Shown here in pieces: positions 49,301 to 57,452 of a stretch of DNA of 64,000 nucleotides. Under the pieces are notes generated by a model, which saw only the letters and a program-made list of their open reading frames with translations, did not search any database and was not told the DNA's origin. How positions within the stretch are numbered: position 1 is the stretch's first letter; each line of letters begins with the position of its first letter. This DNA is from Aquabacterium sp. A7-Y. Lineage in GTDB: Bacteria > Pseudomonadota > Gammaproteobacteria > Burkholderiales > Burkholderiaceae_C. Position numbers and translations under genes: made by a program. Where the stretch lies: positions 1 to 64,000 of the forward strand of contig NZ_JAPFBW010000011.1 of the NCBI RefSeq assembly GCF_026153205.1, given 5' to 3'.

Positions 49301-52300
49301 GGCCTGAACAACGCATCGGCGATATGGCCGAGCGGGCGCTGCTGCGCATCGGCAATGGCGATGTCGAAGCGATACCCGTCGGCGCTGTCCTGGCGGGTCA
49401 GCCGCACCTGCAAGGCGTCCGGCAGCTCGTCGGGCAGCACCACCTCGCCGATGGCGGCCAGCAGATGGATGCCGTCGCCGGCCTCGCGCCCGCCGGCGCT
49501 GGCCTGGAAGCAGCCGTCCAGCACCAGCGCCATGCGCTGCAGGGCATCGAGGCTGGTCTCGCCCGCCAAGCGGATGTGGCCCTCCAGTTGCCCGCCGTCG
49601 TGCCGCTGCAGGTGGGTGACGCAGCGAAACGCTGCGCCGAGCTCGACGCCCGCGGCCTCGTGGCCGGCGTACAAGGCCGCCAGGTCGAGGGCGCGCCCGT
49701 GGCCGGCCAGGGCCGGCATGCCGGGCGGCAGCGCCACGGCTGCCGCCTCGGGCGGACAGCTCGCGCTGACGTGGCGGGTCCAGGCCGATTCCGGCAGGTC
49801 AGCGGCCCGGCTCCACCAGCTCAGCTCCGCGCCCTGCGGGCCCGGCTGGACCTGCAGCACGTGGTCGCGCCCGGGCAGGTCGATATCGACCGGGTGATGG
49901 AACCCGAGCGCCGCCAGCCGGGGCCGCGGCCGGCCCAGCGCGTCGCCAGCCAGCCGCCGCATCAGCTCGATCAGCAGCGAGGCCGGCAGCAGGCGCCGCC
50001 CGCGCACCCGGTGCTGGTCGATGAACTCCAGCCAGGGCGAGGCGAGATCGAGCCCATAGGCGATGCGGCCGTCCGGCTGCGCGAGCTTGCTGCGCACCAG
50101 CGGATGGAGGTGCTCGTCCCCGGGTCCGCCATGCGCCCTCAGCAGCGTTTCGAGACGCGGTGACTTGAAGGTCTTGCGCTCGAAACAGCGCCGCGGAAAG
50201 TCGACCACGACGGCAGGCGCCTGCCGGTACAGCGGCGACCAGTCGATGTTCACCCCGGCGTTGAACAGGGCGGCCAAGGCGCGCCGCAGCTCGGCCGGAC
50301 TGCCCAGCGCATGAAACTCCGCCGCGGCCGGCAGCCGCAGTGGCGGCGTCCCCTGCCCCAGCAGGATCGCGCCCGCCTCGGTAGGCAGCCCGTCGGGCGC
50401 CCTCTCGGCAGGCCGGCTTCCATCGGCTTCGAGCAGGGTCAGCTCGTCCGTGCCGCTGACATAGGCCCCGGCAGCAGGCGCCTCGGCGCCGGCCAGCCAG
50501 GCGCGCACCGGGTCAGGGGCAATGCCTTGCAGGACCAGCTGATCCGGGAACACCGCGAAGGCCGCCAGCTGGCGCAGCAGACCGCGGTGCGCCTGGGCGA
50601 GATCGCCGCCGTCCGTGGGCCTAGCGCCGGCCAGCGCGTGCAGGCGCCCGGCATCGTCATGGCAGGAAAGGAACAAGACGATGCGGCGACGCGGCGACGC
50701 CGCGGTGCGACTGTCCAGCGCACGCCGCAGGCGCGAGGCCAGCTCGGCGGGGTCGCGTCCGGTGACCGCGATGCGCTCGGGCAAAGCCAGCCGTCGCCGC
50801 GTCGAGGTGTGGCTGAGGGCCGACACGGCCGTGGCCGGCCGGGCGTCCAGATAGGCCAGCATGTCCTCGGCATGCTGGCGCAGCGCCCGGGGCGATCGGG
50901 CGCTGAGCGCGAGCACCTGTTCCTCGTGGTCCGGCATGTCGCTCGACGCTGCCGAGGGCGACGGCGGCGCTGCCACGATGACATGCGCATTGGTGCCGCT
51001 GAAGCCGAAGCTGCTGACGCCCGCATGCAGCGGGCCCTCGCCCCGGCGCACCAGCGGACTGGGCCGGCGGGCAATGCGGAACACCTCGCCGTCCCACTCG
51101 ATCTTCGGATTCAGCTGTTCGAAACCGGGCTGGGGAGGCGCTTCGCCGCGCGCCACCACCAGCGCGGCCTTGATCAGGCCGGCGATGCCGGCGGCCGCTT
51201 CGAGGTGGCCGAGGTTGGCCTTGACGCCGCCGAGCTGCAGCGGATGCTCGACATCGTGACCCTCGGCAAACACCGCCGCCAGCGCGCGCGCCTCGATCGG
51301 ATCGCCCAGGCGGGTGCCGGTGCCATGCGCCTCGACATAGCTGACGTCGCCCGGCGTCAGCCCGGCGCGCCGCAGCGCCGCGCGGATCACCGCTTCCTGC
51401 GCGCTGCCGTTGGGCACCGTCAGTCCGCTGCTGTGGCCATCGTGATTGATCGCGCTGCCCTTGATGAGCGCGTGGATGCGGTCGCCGTCGGCCAGCGCGT
51501 CCGCCAGGCGCTTCAAGACCAGGACCCCGCAGCCTTCACCGCGCACATAACCCTGGGCCCGTGCATCGAACACATGGCAGTCGCGCTCGCGGGTCAGCAT
51601 GCGCGCGCGGGAGAAATTGATGCCCGCATGCGGCGTCAGGATGGCGTTGACGCCAGCCGCCAGCGCCAGCCGGCACTCGCCCTGGCGCAGCCGGCTGCAG
51701 GCCTCGTGCACCGCCACCAGCGACGAAGAACAGGCGGTGTCGATGGACAGCGACGGCCCGTTGAAATCGTAGAAGTAGGACAAGCGCCCGGCCGCCATGC
51801 TGAGCGAATTGCCGGACGCCACATAGGCATTGGCATGCCGGGCATCGGAGAGCAAGGCCATGCCGTAGTCCTGGCTGCCGATGCCGACGAAAACCCCGGT
51901 ATCGCTGCCACGCAGAGCACCGATGTCGAAGCCCGCGTCCTCCAGGGCCAGCCAGCTCTGCTCGAGCAGCAGGCGCTGTTGCGGATCGAGGTTCTCCGCC
52001 TCCAGCGCCGACAAGCCGAAAAACTCGGCATCGAAGTCGTAGATCTGCTGCAGCAGGCCGGCATAGGGCGTCACCAGCTTGCCGACGGCGTTGTAGTCGG
52101 GATCGACGAATTGCCGCTTGCTCCAGCGATCGGCCCCCACTTCGACGACACCGCTGCGGCCGGCCTGCAGCAGATCCCAGTAGGCGTCGACACCGTCCAC
52201 CTGGCCGGGAAAGCGGCAGGCGATGCCGATGATGGCGATATCGCACGGCTGCTCATGCAGCGCCAGCCTGTCGCTCAATTGGCGGATGGTCTTGATGGAT

Positions 52301-52332
52301 TGCAGCAGCAGGTCTTTGCTGGCTTCGGTCAC
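46366..52332 (-). CDS. PKS C: KS-DH-C-methyltransferase-KR-ACP
   Basis: This single-module synthase has 1988 residues. Docking helix (1-28), KS (30-452; C201, H336, H376), a strongly reduced AT remnant (about 470-720) without a GHSxG nucleophile, DH (741-1000; H774 and G778 in HRVRGRRLLP, D939 in VLDG), C-methyltransferase (about 1130-1400; SAM motif ILEIGAGTGGTT), KR (about 1590-1790; ITGGLGGIG, Tyr in HYVLAN) and ACP (DLGMDSL, S1904). The C-terminal DDMEQELRAMQALLEDR is a docking helix. It starts at GTG 52332, overlapping the PKS B stop (GTGA). Colinear logic gives the C12 methyl and processing at C13. The DH looks intact, which would predict a C12=C13 double bond. Confidence 0.92.
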   Translation of the reverse strand: MTEASKDLLLQSIKTIRQLSDRLALHEQPCDIAIIGIACRFPGQVDGVDAYWDLLQAGRSGVVEVGADRWSKRQFVDPDYNAVGKLVTPYAGLLQQIYDFDAEFFGLSALEAENLDPQQRLLLEQSWLALEDAGFDIGALRGSDTGVFVGIGSQDYGMALLSDARHANAYVASGNSLSMAAGRLSYFYDFNGPSLSIDTACSSSLVAVHEACSRLRQGECRLALAAGVNAILTPHAGINFSRARMLTRERDCHVFDARAQGYVRGEGCGVLVLKRLADALADGDRIHALIKGSAINHDGHSSGLTVPNGSAQEAVIRAALRRAGLTPGDVSYVEAHGTGTRLGDPIEARALAAVFAEGHDVEHPLQLGGVKANLGHLEAAAGIAGLIKAALVVARGEAPPQPGFEQLNPKIEWDGEVFRIARRPSPLVRRGEGPLHAGVSSFGFSGTNAHVIVAAPPSPSAASSDMPDHEEQVLALSARSPRALRQHAEDMLAYLDARPATAVSALSHTSTRRRLALPERIAVTGRDPAELASRLRRALDSRTAASPRRRIVLFLSCHDDAGRLHALAGARPTDGGDLAQAHRGLLRQLAAFAVFPDQLVLQGIAPDPVRAWLAGAEAPAAGAYVSGTDELTLLEADGSRPAERAPDGLPTEAGAILLGQGTPPLRLPAAAEFHALGSPAELRRALAALFNAGVNIDWSPLYRQAPAVVVDFPRRCFERKTFKSPRLETLLRAHGGPGDEHLHPLVRSKLAQPDGRIAYGLDLASPWLEFIDQHRVRGRRLLPASLLIELMRRLAGDALGRPRPRLAALGFHHPVDIDLPGRDHVLQVQPGPQGAELSWWSRAADLPESAWTRHVSASCPPEAAAVALPPGMPALAGHGRALDLAALYAGHEAAGVELGAAFRCVTHLQRHDGGQLEGHIRLAGETSLDALQRMALVLDGCFQASAGGREAGDGIHLLAAIGEVVLPDELPDALQVRLTRQDSADGYRFDIAIADAQQRPLGHIADALFRPLADTPAANKTALSPDCFYAQRWLPAAWPAPASMAPRPALAALAEVLERCEPSTTWAERFGLAEYNRYRERVEQVCLALISQVLDELRLPARAEDAAQAIAGSGVVAAQQRLCAHLMAVLARQPVPVQGPADFGALAQHHPRFEAETAFMQRCGSALAEVLRGRREPLDVLFGGASMQGSEAVYIDSPISRVLNGQLGQLVAALGDRGPLRILEIGAGTGGTTRSVLDALRGMPVATYCYTDISPLFLERARTLFGEHRFLDYRLLDIEQPVAAQHFDPGSFDIVIAANVLHATRSIADTLRHVRDLLAPAGCLLLRECIKPQLSADISFGMTEGWWRFEDHVLRPDYAVLAPEQWAQQLTAQRFETVRTLLPHPLSAEALIVAQAARGSRGEHWLVVHDGPGRPWVEQLRRQGATCIDLSWQAASTMDSVPADTVFDHLLCLPAAPGHEDTDPVAAATPLYESMIAVCRHWLGHEATRQARLWCVTTQAERVNETDRLAGLAESVMTGVIKCAALEYPGRIGGVIDVQGEPGDIDRVLAHIRQPGALRYLAVRGGMPYAPKLQPLARQRQEPPPGESLPAAPADGTVLITGGLGGIGYALAQALAPRVDTLVLVSRQALSAARLDRLQALRGQRARVIARAADLADAGQVAALFDGLQSEGLSIDHLIHSAGIGGDRLLSASAPGDLREVVTAKLASTWHLHRHAARDLKSFLVLSTMVGLWGARQKAHYVLANHFADRVVQLRRAHGLAASLVQLGPVDSGMLDAAGKEAARRVGVRSFDVHQLAAVLTGPLPGAESALLDIDWPRFKPIYRFSWLDGLFEQVGTADDSPAGAAGRRQAAADFRSDYLALPPPRRAAFLEAQLFGVLREVLGLGGDRLSYLHTGFQDLGMDSLLTLSFAEKLSAHTGLAVSSVDVFDNADLARLRAWVATRLEPAGEGVLPQEVRTQEPAAAGVQAPSVDDMEQELRAMQALLEDR

Positions 52333-55300
52333 GATGTGGCTCCCAGTCGGTCCACGCGTTCAATTTCAGCGGCCAGGAGGCGCGCCAGGTCTTCTTCGCT
52401 GCGCTGGCGCAGCGGGGTGTCGTCCGCTTCCGCCGGCGCGGGCACAGCGGCGAAGCAGCGCTTGAGCGGGCCTTCGGCCAGCCAGTCGGCGAGCGCGGCG
52501 GCGGTCGGGCGATCGAAGGCGATGGTCGGCGGCAGCGGGCTGCGCAATTCGCCTTCGAGCTTCTTGTGCAGCACCGTCGCATGCAGCGAATCGATGCCCA
52601 GCTCGGCAAAGCCGTCGCCATCGGCGATCGAGGCGGCCGCATCGGCCCGCCCCAGGCACTCGGCGACCATCTGCTTGAGGCTGTCGCGCAGCTGGCGCAG
52701 GCGGCGCTCCGGTGCCAGCCCGGACAAGCGCTGCGCCAGCGCCCCCCCGGGCGGACCCGGCGGCGCGGCCTGCGCCGGTGGCGCCAGTCCGGCGCACAGG
52801 GGCGTGGGCGGGGTGTGGCTGAGGTATCGATCCCACGCCATGCCGAACACACCGACCGTTGCAGGCAAGGCCGCCTCGTCGGCGCCCATCGCCAGCAGTG
52901 TCCCGAGCACCGGCAGGTAGTCCGCCGCCCCGTACACCGACAGGCCGAGTTGCCGATAACTGGACGCCAGCCCGCTCCCGGCGCGGCTTGCCATGCCGGC
53001 GCCGGACCAGGGTCCCCACTGGATGGCGAGGCCAGGCCGGCCGCAGGCACGCCGGTGTGCGACCAGGCGCTCCGCCAAGGCATTCGCCAAGGCATAAGCC
53101 GACTGGCCCGCCTGGCCCAGCAGGGCCGACAGCGAGGAAAACACCACGAACTGCTCCAGCGGCTGGTGCGAGGTCGCCAGGTGCAAATTCCAGGCGCCGA
53201 CGAATTTGGCGCGCAGCACCTGCTCCACCCGCTCCCAGGCTTGCTGCCCGAACAAGCCGTCATCCAGCGTGGCGGCGCAGTGAAACACCCCGGCCAGCGG
53301 CGGCGCTGCGGACAGGCCGGCGGCCAGCGCCTGGCGCAGGCTCTGCAGGTCGGCGACATCGACGCTCAGCGTGTCGATGCGGGCGCCATGCGCCTGGCCC
53401 AGGCGCTGCAGCTGCGCCGCCTGTGCGGCGTCGGGCGCACGCCGATTGAGGTTGACGATGTGGCGCGCGCCGCGCTCCAGCAGCCAGCCGATCAGGGACA
53501 GGCCCACACCGCCGAGCCCGCCGCTGACGAGATAGCTGCGCCCGGGCGAGAGACGGAAATCGGTGCCTGCGGCCGAGGGCGTCAGGCGCGCCAGCCGAGG
53601 CACCGCCACGCCCTCGCGCGACACCACACACACCGGCTCGCGGGTGTTCAGCAGCGTTTCGACATGGCGCGACAACAGCGCGGCGGCATCGGCCTGGCAC
53701 TCGACCAGGGTGGCGCTGAAGCCGGGTCGCTCCTTGGCGAGGCAGGCCAGCAGCGCCGACCAGTGCGGGGAAGCCTCGCCGGCGAAACCGTCCGAGCCAC
53801 CGACAAGCAGCAGGTGCCCGCTGGTCAGCGTGGCCGTCCCCAGCGCCGACCAGGCCCGCGCCAGCCCGTCCAGCCAGGCCGCCATGCCGCCTTCGGACAA
53901 GGGCTGCAGCGGCTCCAGGCACAGCACGGTGCGCTCGAAGCGCCCTGGCAGGCCGGCCAGCTGGTCCAGGCCCGCCTCGACCAGCCGCACGCCGCGCGTC
54001 AACAAGGCCTCGCGCAGCCGCTGGTGCAGCTCGCCGCCCTCGCCCTGGCGCAACAGCAGGACCTCCCGCACGGGCGCGCCCGGCTCGGCCGACGCCGCCT
54101 GCCAGCGCCGGACGTAGCAAGCCGGTCCCGCCTGCCGGGGCGGACCGAAGGCCTGGGCCAGGCCGGTGCTGTCGGCCAGCGGGCGTTCGGTGTACCAGCA
54201 GAACACCGGCTCGAAGCGCCGCGGCGCCAGTGCGCGCGACGGGCCCTCGTCACCGCGCTCGACGATCACGTGGGCATTGGTGCCGCTGAAGCCGAAGGAA
54301 CTGACCGCCCCCAGCAGCCGACCGGTGCCGCCGAGCGGCCGTGACGCCGCAGCGATCTCGATGTGTTCGCTGGCCTCGATGTATGGATTCAGCGTGCTGA
54401 AGTGAAGCTGCCCCGGCACGGCGCGCCGGCGCAGGCAAGCCACCAGCTTGAGCAGCCCGGCGAGGCCGGAGGCGGCTTCCGTGTGGCCGATGAAGGCTTT
54501 CACGGTGCCCAGCTGCAGCGGCGCGGTGCGCGGCACGCCATCGGCATACACGGCCCGCAAGGCGTGGTATTCGATCGGGTCGCCCAGCGGCGTCCCGGTG
54601 CCGTGCGCCTCGACCAGCGCCACCTGTTCCGCCGCGACACCGGCATCGCGCAGCGCCGCGCGCATCACGGCCTCCTGCGCGCGGCCGCTCGGCGCCGTCA
54701 AACCGCTGCTGCGGCCGTCGTGATTGACCGCGCTGCCGCGGATGACGGCATGCACCGTGTCCTGGTCGGCCCGGGCATCGGCCAGGCGTTTCAGCACCAG
54801 CACCACACAGCCCTCGGCCCGCACATAACCATCGGCGCGCGCATCGAAGGCCGCGCAACGCCCTTGCCGCGACAGCGCACGCGCCTTGGCGAGCAGCACG
54901 AAGGTGTCGGGCGACACCAGGGCATTGACACCGCCCACCACGGCCAGGGTGTTGCGGCCGCTGCGCAGGTGCTGCACCGCCGCGTCCAGCGCGACCAGCG
55001 AGGAGGAGCAGGCGGTGTCGCAGGCGATCGCCGGCCCTTGCAGACCGAACACATGCGCCACCCGCCCCGGGATGATGTTCATCGATTGGCCGGTGGGCAT
55101 CAGCCCGGTGTGCTCGCCGTCCATCACCGAGCGGCACAGCGGCCCGTATTCGTTCTGGCCGATGCCGAAAAACACCGCAGCATCCTGGGCCTGGGCCTGG
55201 GCCTGGGCCTGGGCCGTGTCGCCGGCGAGCAGTGTCGAAGGATCGATGCCGGCATCCTCGAAGGCCCGCCAGGTGGTCTGCAGCGCCAGCCGCTGCTGCG

Positions 55301-57413
55301 GGTCCATGAAGCCGGCCTCGCGGCGCGACAGACGGAACACCTCGGGATCGAACGCCGCGATGTCACCCAGGTAGCCGCCGGCCAGGCTGTAGGCCTTGCC
55401 CGGCGTGTCGTCGGGCGCCCAGTAACGGTCCAGATCGAAGCGGTGCGCGGGCTGGGGATCGATCTGGTCCTTGCCGCTGCGCACCGCCTGCTCCAGCCGC
55501 TCCCAGAGCTGCTGCGGCGAATCGGCGCCCGGCAGGGCGCAAGCCATGCCGATGATGGCAATCGCACCGTCGTCGGGCAGGGGCTCGGCCTCGGCGAGCG
55601 CCGGCTTGGGACGCGCCTGCGACCACTTGGCCGCCAGGTCCTCCGCCAGCGCCTTCAGGCTCGGGTGGTCGAAGACCACGGTCGGCCGGCAAGCCACACC
55701 CAGGCGCTGGCGGATCTTCTGGCTCAGCTCCACGCTGAGCAGGGAGCTGAGTCCCAGTTCCGGCATCGGCCGCGTCTCGGCGGCCTGCGGCAGGCGCTGG
55801 CCCACCAGGTCGCCGGCCAGATCGCGCAGCAAGGCCAGGGTCGCGGCGCTGCTCGAGAAGTCGCCTTCGGCGGCCGGTACCCTGCCGCTCTCGGCTTGGC
55901 GGGGTATTGCGGCCGTCAGGGCGCCGAAGCCGCGCAGGTGTTTGTCCGGCGTCACGCTCTGCGCATAACGCCGCCAGTCGACATCGACCACTTGCAGCTG
56001 CGCCCGCTCGACCGCCATCAGGCGCTCGAGCAGCTGCAGGCCTTGCGCCGGCTCGATCAGCTTCAGGCCCAGGGCGGCAAAGGCACCCTGGTTCTGCTTG
56101 ACGATCATGCCGACCCGCGCCCAGGGGCCCCAGGCGATGCTGCGGGTGGTCCGGCCCTGGCGGTTGCGCTCGGCGCTGAGGGCATCGAGCAAGCGGTTCG
56201 CCATGGCATACGGCGCCATCGACGCCGTGCCCCAGCTGCCGGCGATGGAAGAAAAGTAAACCTGGAAGTCCAGCGCCTGCCCTGAGGTCAAGCGGTCCAG
56301 GTGCAGCGCGCCGAGCGCCTTGGCGCCGATGATGCGCTCGATGCTCGCGCGGTCCAGTTGCGGCAGCCCAAGCGGCTCATTGGATCCCGCCGCATGGAAG
56401 ATGCCGCGCAACTGCGGACCGCCCTGCCCCAGCACTTCCAGCCCGCGCGCCACGGCGGCGGCGTCGGCCAGATCGGCCTCGACCAGTTCGACCCGGGAAC
56501 GCGGATACGCCGTGCGCCAGCGTGCCAGCAGCTCCGCGCGTGCCGGCGCCGCAGCCGCAGCACGGCGCCCGAACACCCCGACGCGCGCCACGCCGCGCTT
56601 CAGCAGGTGCTCGACCAGCACACTGCCGATGCCCCCCATGCCGCCGGTCACCAGGTAGGTGGCCTCCGGACGCAAGGGCAGCGGCGCCGGCAGCGTTTCG
56701 GTGAAACGCTGCAGCAGCGGCACGTGGCGCACGCCGCCGCGATAGGCCACCTCATCCTCGGCGCCATGGACGATCTCATCGACCGCCTGCTGCAGCGCCC
56801 CGGGTTGCGCATCGATGTCGATGCAGCCGCCCCAGGCCGCCGCCTGCTCCAGCGACAGCGACTTGCCCAGCCCGGCCAGCGGCGCCTGCGCCAGATCGAG
56901 CGGCGCGCTATCGCCGGGCAGCCATTGCGCATGGCGTGTGATCAGCCACAGGCGCGGCGGCTGCGGCAAGCGGATCACCGCAGCGGCCAGCGCCAAGGCC
57001 GTGCACCAGCGATCGAGCCAGCCCGGCCCGGTGGCCGCCTGGCTGGCCGGCAGATAGGCCACCGCGTCGAAGCTGCCCTGCTCGCGCAGGCGCTCGGCCA
57101 GCGCCTGGGGCGCCCAGCCGCCGCGGGCCTCCACGGGCAGGCGGCTCAGCTGCACCGACACACCGCCCGGCAAGGCGGGCAGCGCCGTGTCGCCCTCGGT
57201 GACGAGCAGCAGCCGCACCGGCCGTCCGGCATGGCGCGCCAGCGGCACGGGATGCCAAGCGCGCTCATAGACCGATGCCTCGATGCCGGACCCGGGTGGC
57301 GCCCCGACGAACTCGTCGGGCCGCAACTGCAGGATCTCCTCGCGCAAGCCGAGCGCCAGCTGCACCAGTTGCGGCTTGGAAAGACCTTCGATCTGCTCAA
57401 GAAAATTGGGCAC
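52329..57413 (-). CDS. PKS B: KR-ACP of a split module, then KS-KR-ACP
   Basis: This 1694-residue synthase begins without a KS: docking segment (LSKPQLVQLALGLREEI, 11-27), KR (250-435; TGGMGGIG, Tyr in PYAMAN, no LDD, so A-type is likely) and ACP (LGLSSL, S557, with Ser in place of the usual Asp). These complete the module whose KS ends PKS A. The second module has KS (615-1052; C802, H937, H977), a linker with no recognisable AT, KR (1293-1475, TLDD motif, B-type) and ACP (LGIDSL, S1609). An Ala-Gln repeat lies inside the KS at residues 734-743. Start: GTG 57413, 39 bases after PKS A. Predicted outcome: hydroxyls at C17 and C15; the latter is the likely target of the PQQ dehydrogenase. Confidence 0.9.
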   Translation of the reverse strand: MPNFLEQIEGLSKPQLVQLALGLREEILQLRPDEFVGAPPGSGIEASVYERAWHPVPLARHAGRPVRLLLVTEGDTALPALPGGVSVQLSRLPVEARGGWAPQALAERLREQGSFDAVAYLPASQAATGPGWLDRWCTALALAAAVIRLPQPPRLWLITRHAQWLPGDSAPLDLAQAPLAGLGKSLSLEQAAAWGGCIDIDAQPGALQQAVDEIVHGAEDEVAYRGGVRHVPLLQRFTETLPAPLPLRPEATYLVTGGMGGIGSVLVEHLLKRGVARVGVFGRRAAAAAPARAELLARWRTAYPRSRVELVEADLADAAAVARGLEVLGQGGPQLRGIFHAAGSNEPLGLPQLDRASIERIIGAKALGALHLDRLTSGQALDFQVYFSSIAGSWGTASMAPYAMANRLLDALSAERNRQGRTTRSIAWGPWARVGMIVKQNQGAFAALGLKLIEPAQGLQLLERLMAVERAQLQVVDVDWRRYAQSVTPDKHLRGFGALTAAIPRQAESGRVPAAEGDFSSSAATLALLRDLAGDLVGQRLPQAAETRPMPELGLSSLLSVELSQKIRQRLGVACRPTVVFDHPSLKALAEDLAAKWSQARPKPALAEAEPLPDDGAIAIIGMACALPGADSPQQLWERLEQAVRSGKDQIDPQPAHRFDLDRYWAPDDTPGKAYSLAGGYLGDIAAFDPEVFRLSRREAGFMDPQQRLALQTTWRAFEDAGIDPSTLLAGDTAQAQAQAQAQDAAVFFGIGQNEYGPLCRSVMDGEHTGLMPTGQSMNIIPGRVAHVFGLQGPAIACDTACSSSLVALDAAVQHLRSGRNTLAVVGGVNALVSPDTFVLLAKARALSRQGRCAAFDARADGYVRAEGCVVLVLKRLADARADQDTVHAVIRGSAVNHDGRSSGLTAPSGRAQEAVMRAALRDAGVAAEQVALVEAHGTGTPLGDPIEYHALRAVYADGVPRTAPLQLGTVKAFIGHTEAASGLAGLLKLVACLRRRAVPGQLHFSTLNPYIEASEHIEIAAASRPLGGTGRLLGAVSSFGFSGTNAHVIVERGDEGPSRALAPRRFEPVFCWYTERPLADSTGLAQAFGPPRQAGPACYVRRWQAASAEPGAPVREVLLLRQGEGGELHQRLREALLTRGVRLVEAGLDQLAGLPGRFERTVLCLEPLQPLSEGGMAAWLDGLARAWSALGTATLTSGHLLLVGGSDGFAGEASPHWSALLACLAKERPGFSATLVECQADAAALLSRHVETLLNTREPVCVVSREGVAVPRLARLTPSAAGTDFRLSPGRSYLVSGGLGGVGLSLIGWLLERGARHIVNLNRRAPDAAQAAQLQRLGQAHGARIDTLSVDVADLQSLRQALAAGLSAAPPLAGVFHCAATLDDGLFGQQAWERVEQVLRAKFVGAWNLHLATSHQPLEQFVVFSSLSALLGQAGQSAYALANALAERLVAHRRACGRPGLAIQWGPWSGAGMASRAGSGLASSYRQLGLSVYGAADYLPVLGTLLAMGADEAALPATVGVFGMAWDRYLSHTPPTPLCAGLAPPAQAAPPGPPGGALAQRLSGLAPERRLRQLRDSLKQMVAECLGRADAAASIADGDGFAELGIDSLHATVLHKKLEGELRSPLPPTIAFDRPTAAALADWLAEGPLKRCFAAVPAPAEADDTPLRQRSEEDLARLLAAEIERVDRLGATS
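55185..55214. repeat. Hexanucleotide tandem repeat (CTGGGC)5 inside a KS
   Basis: Five perfect copies of CTGGGC on the plus strand encode five Ala-Gln pairs in the PKS B ketosynthase, just before the FFGIGQNEYG segment. The other KS domains of the cluster have only one to three residues at that surface loop. Each unit adds two residues, so slippage would change length without breaking the frame. Confidence 0.9.
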
Positions 57414-57452
57414 TGCCTTGTTCCTCTCCCTTGTGCACGCCGCGTCGGCTCA

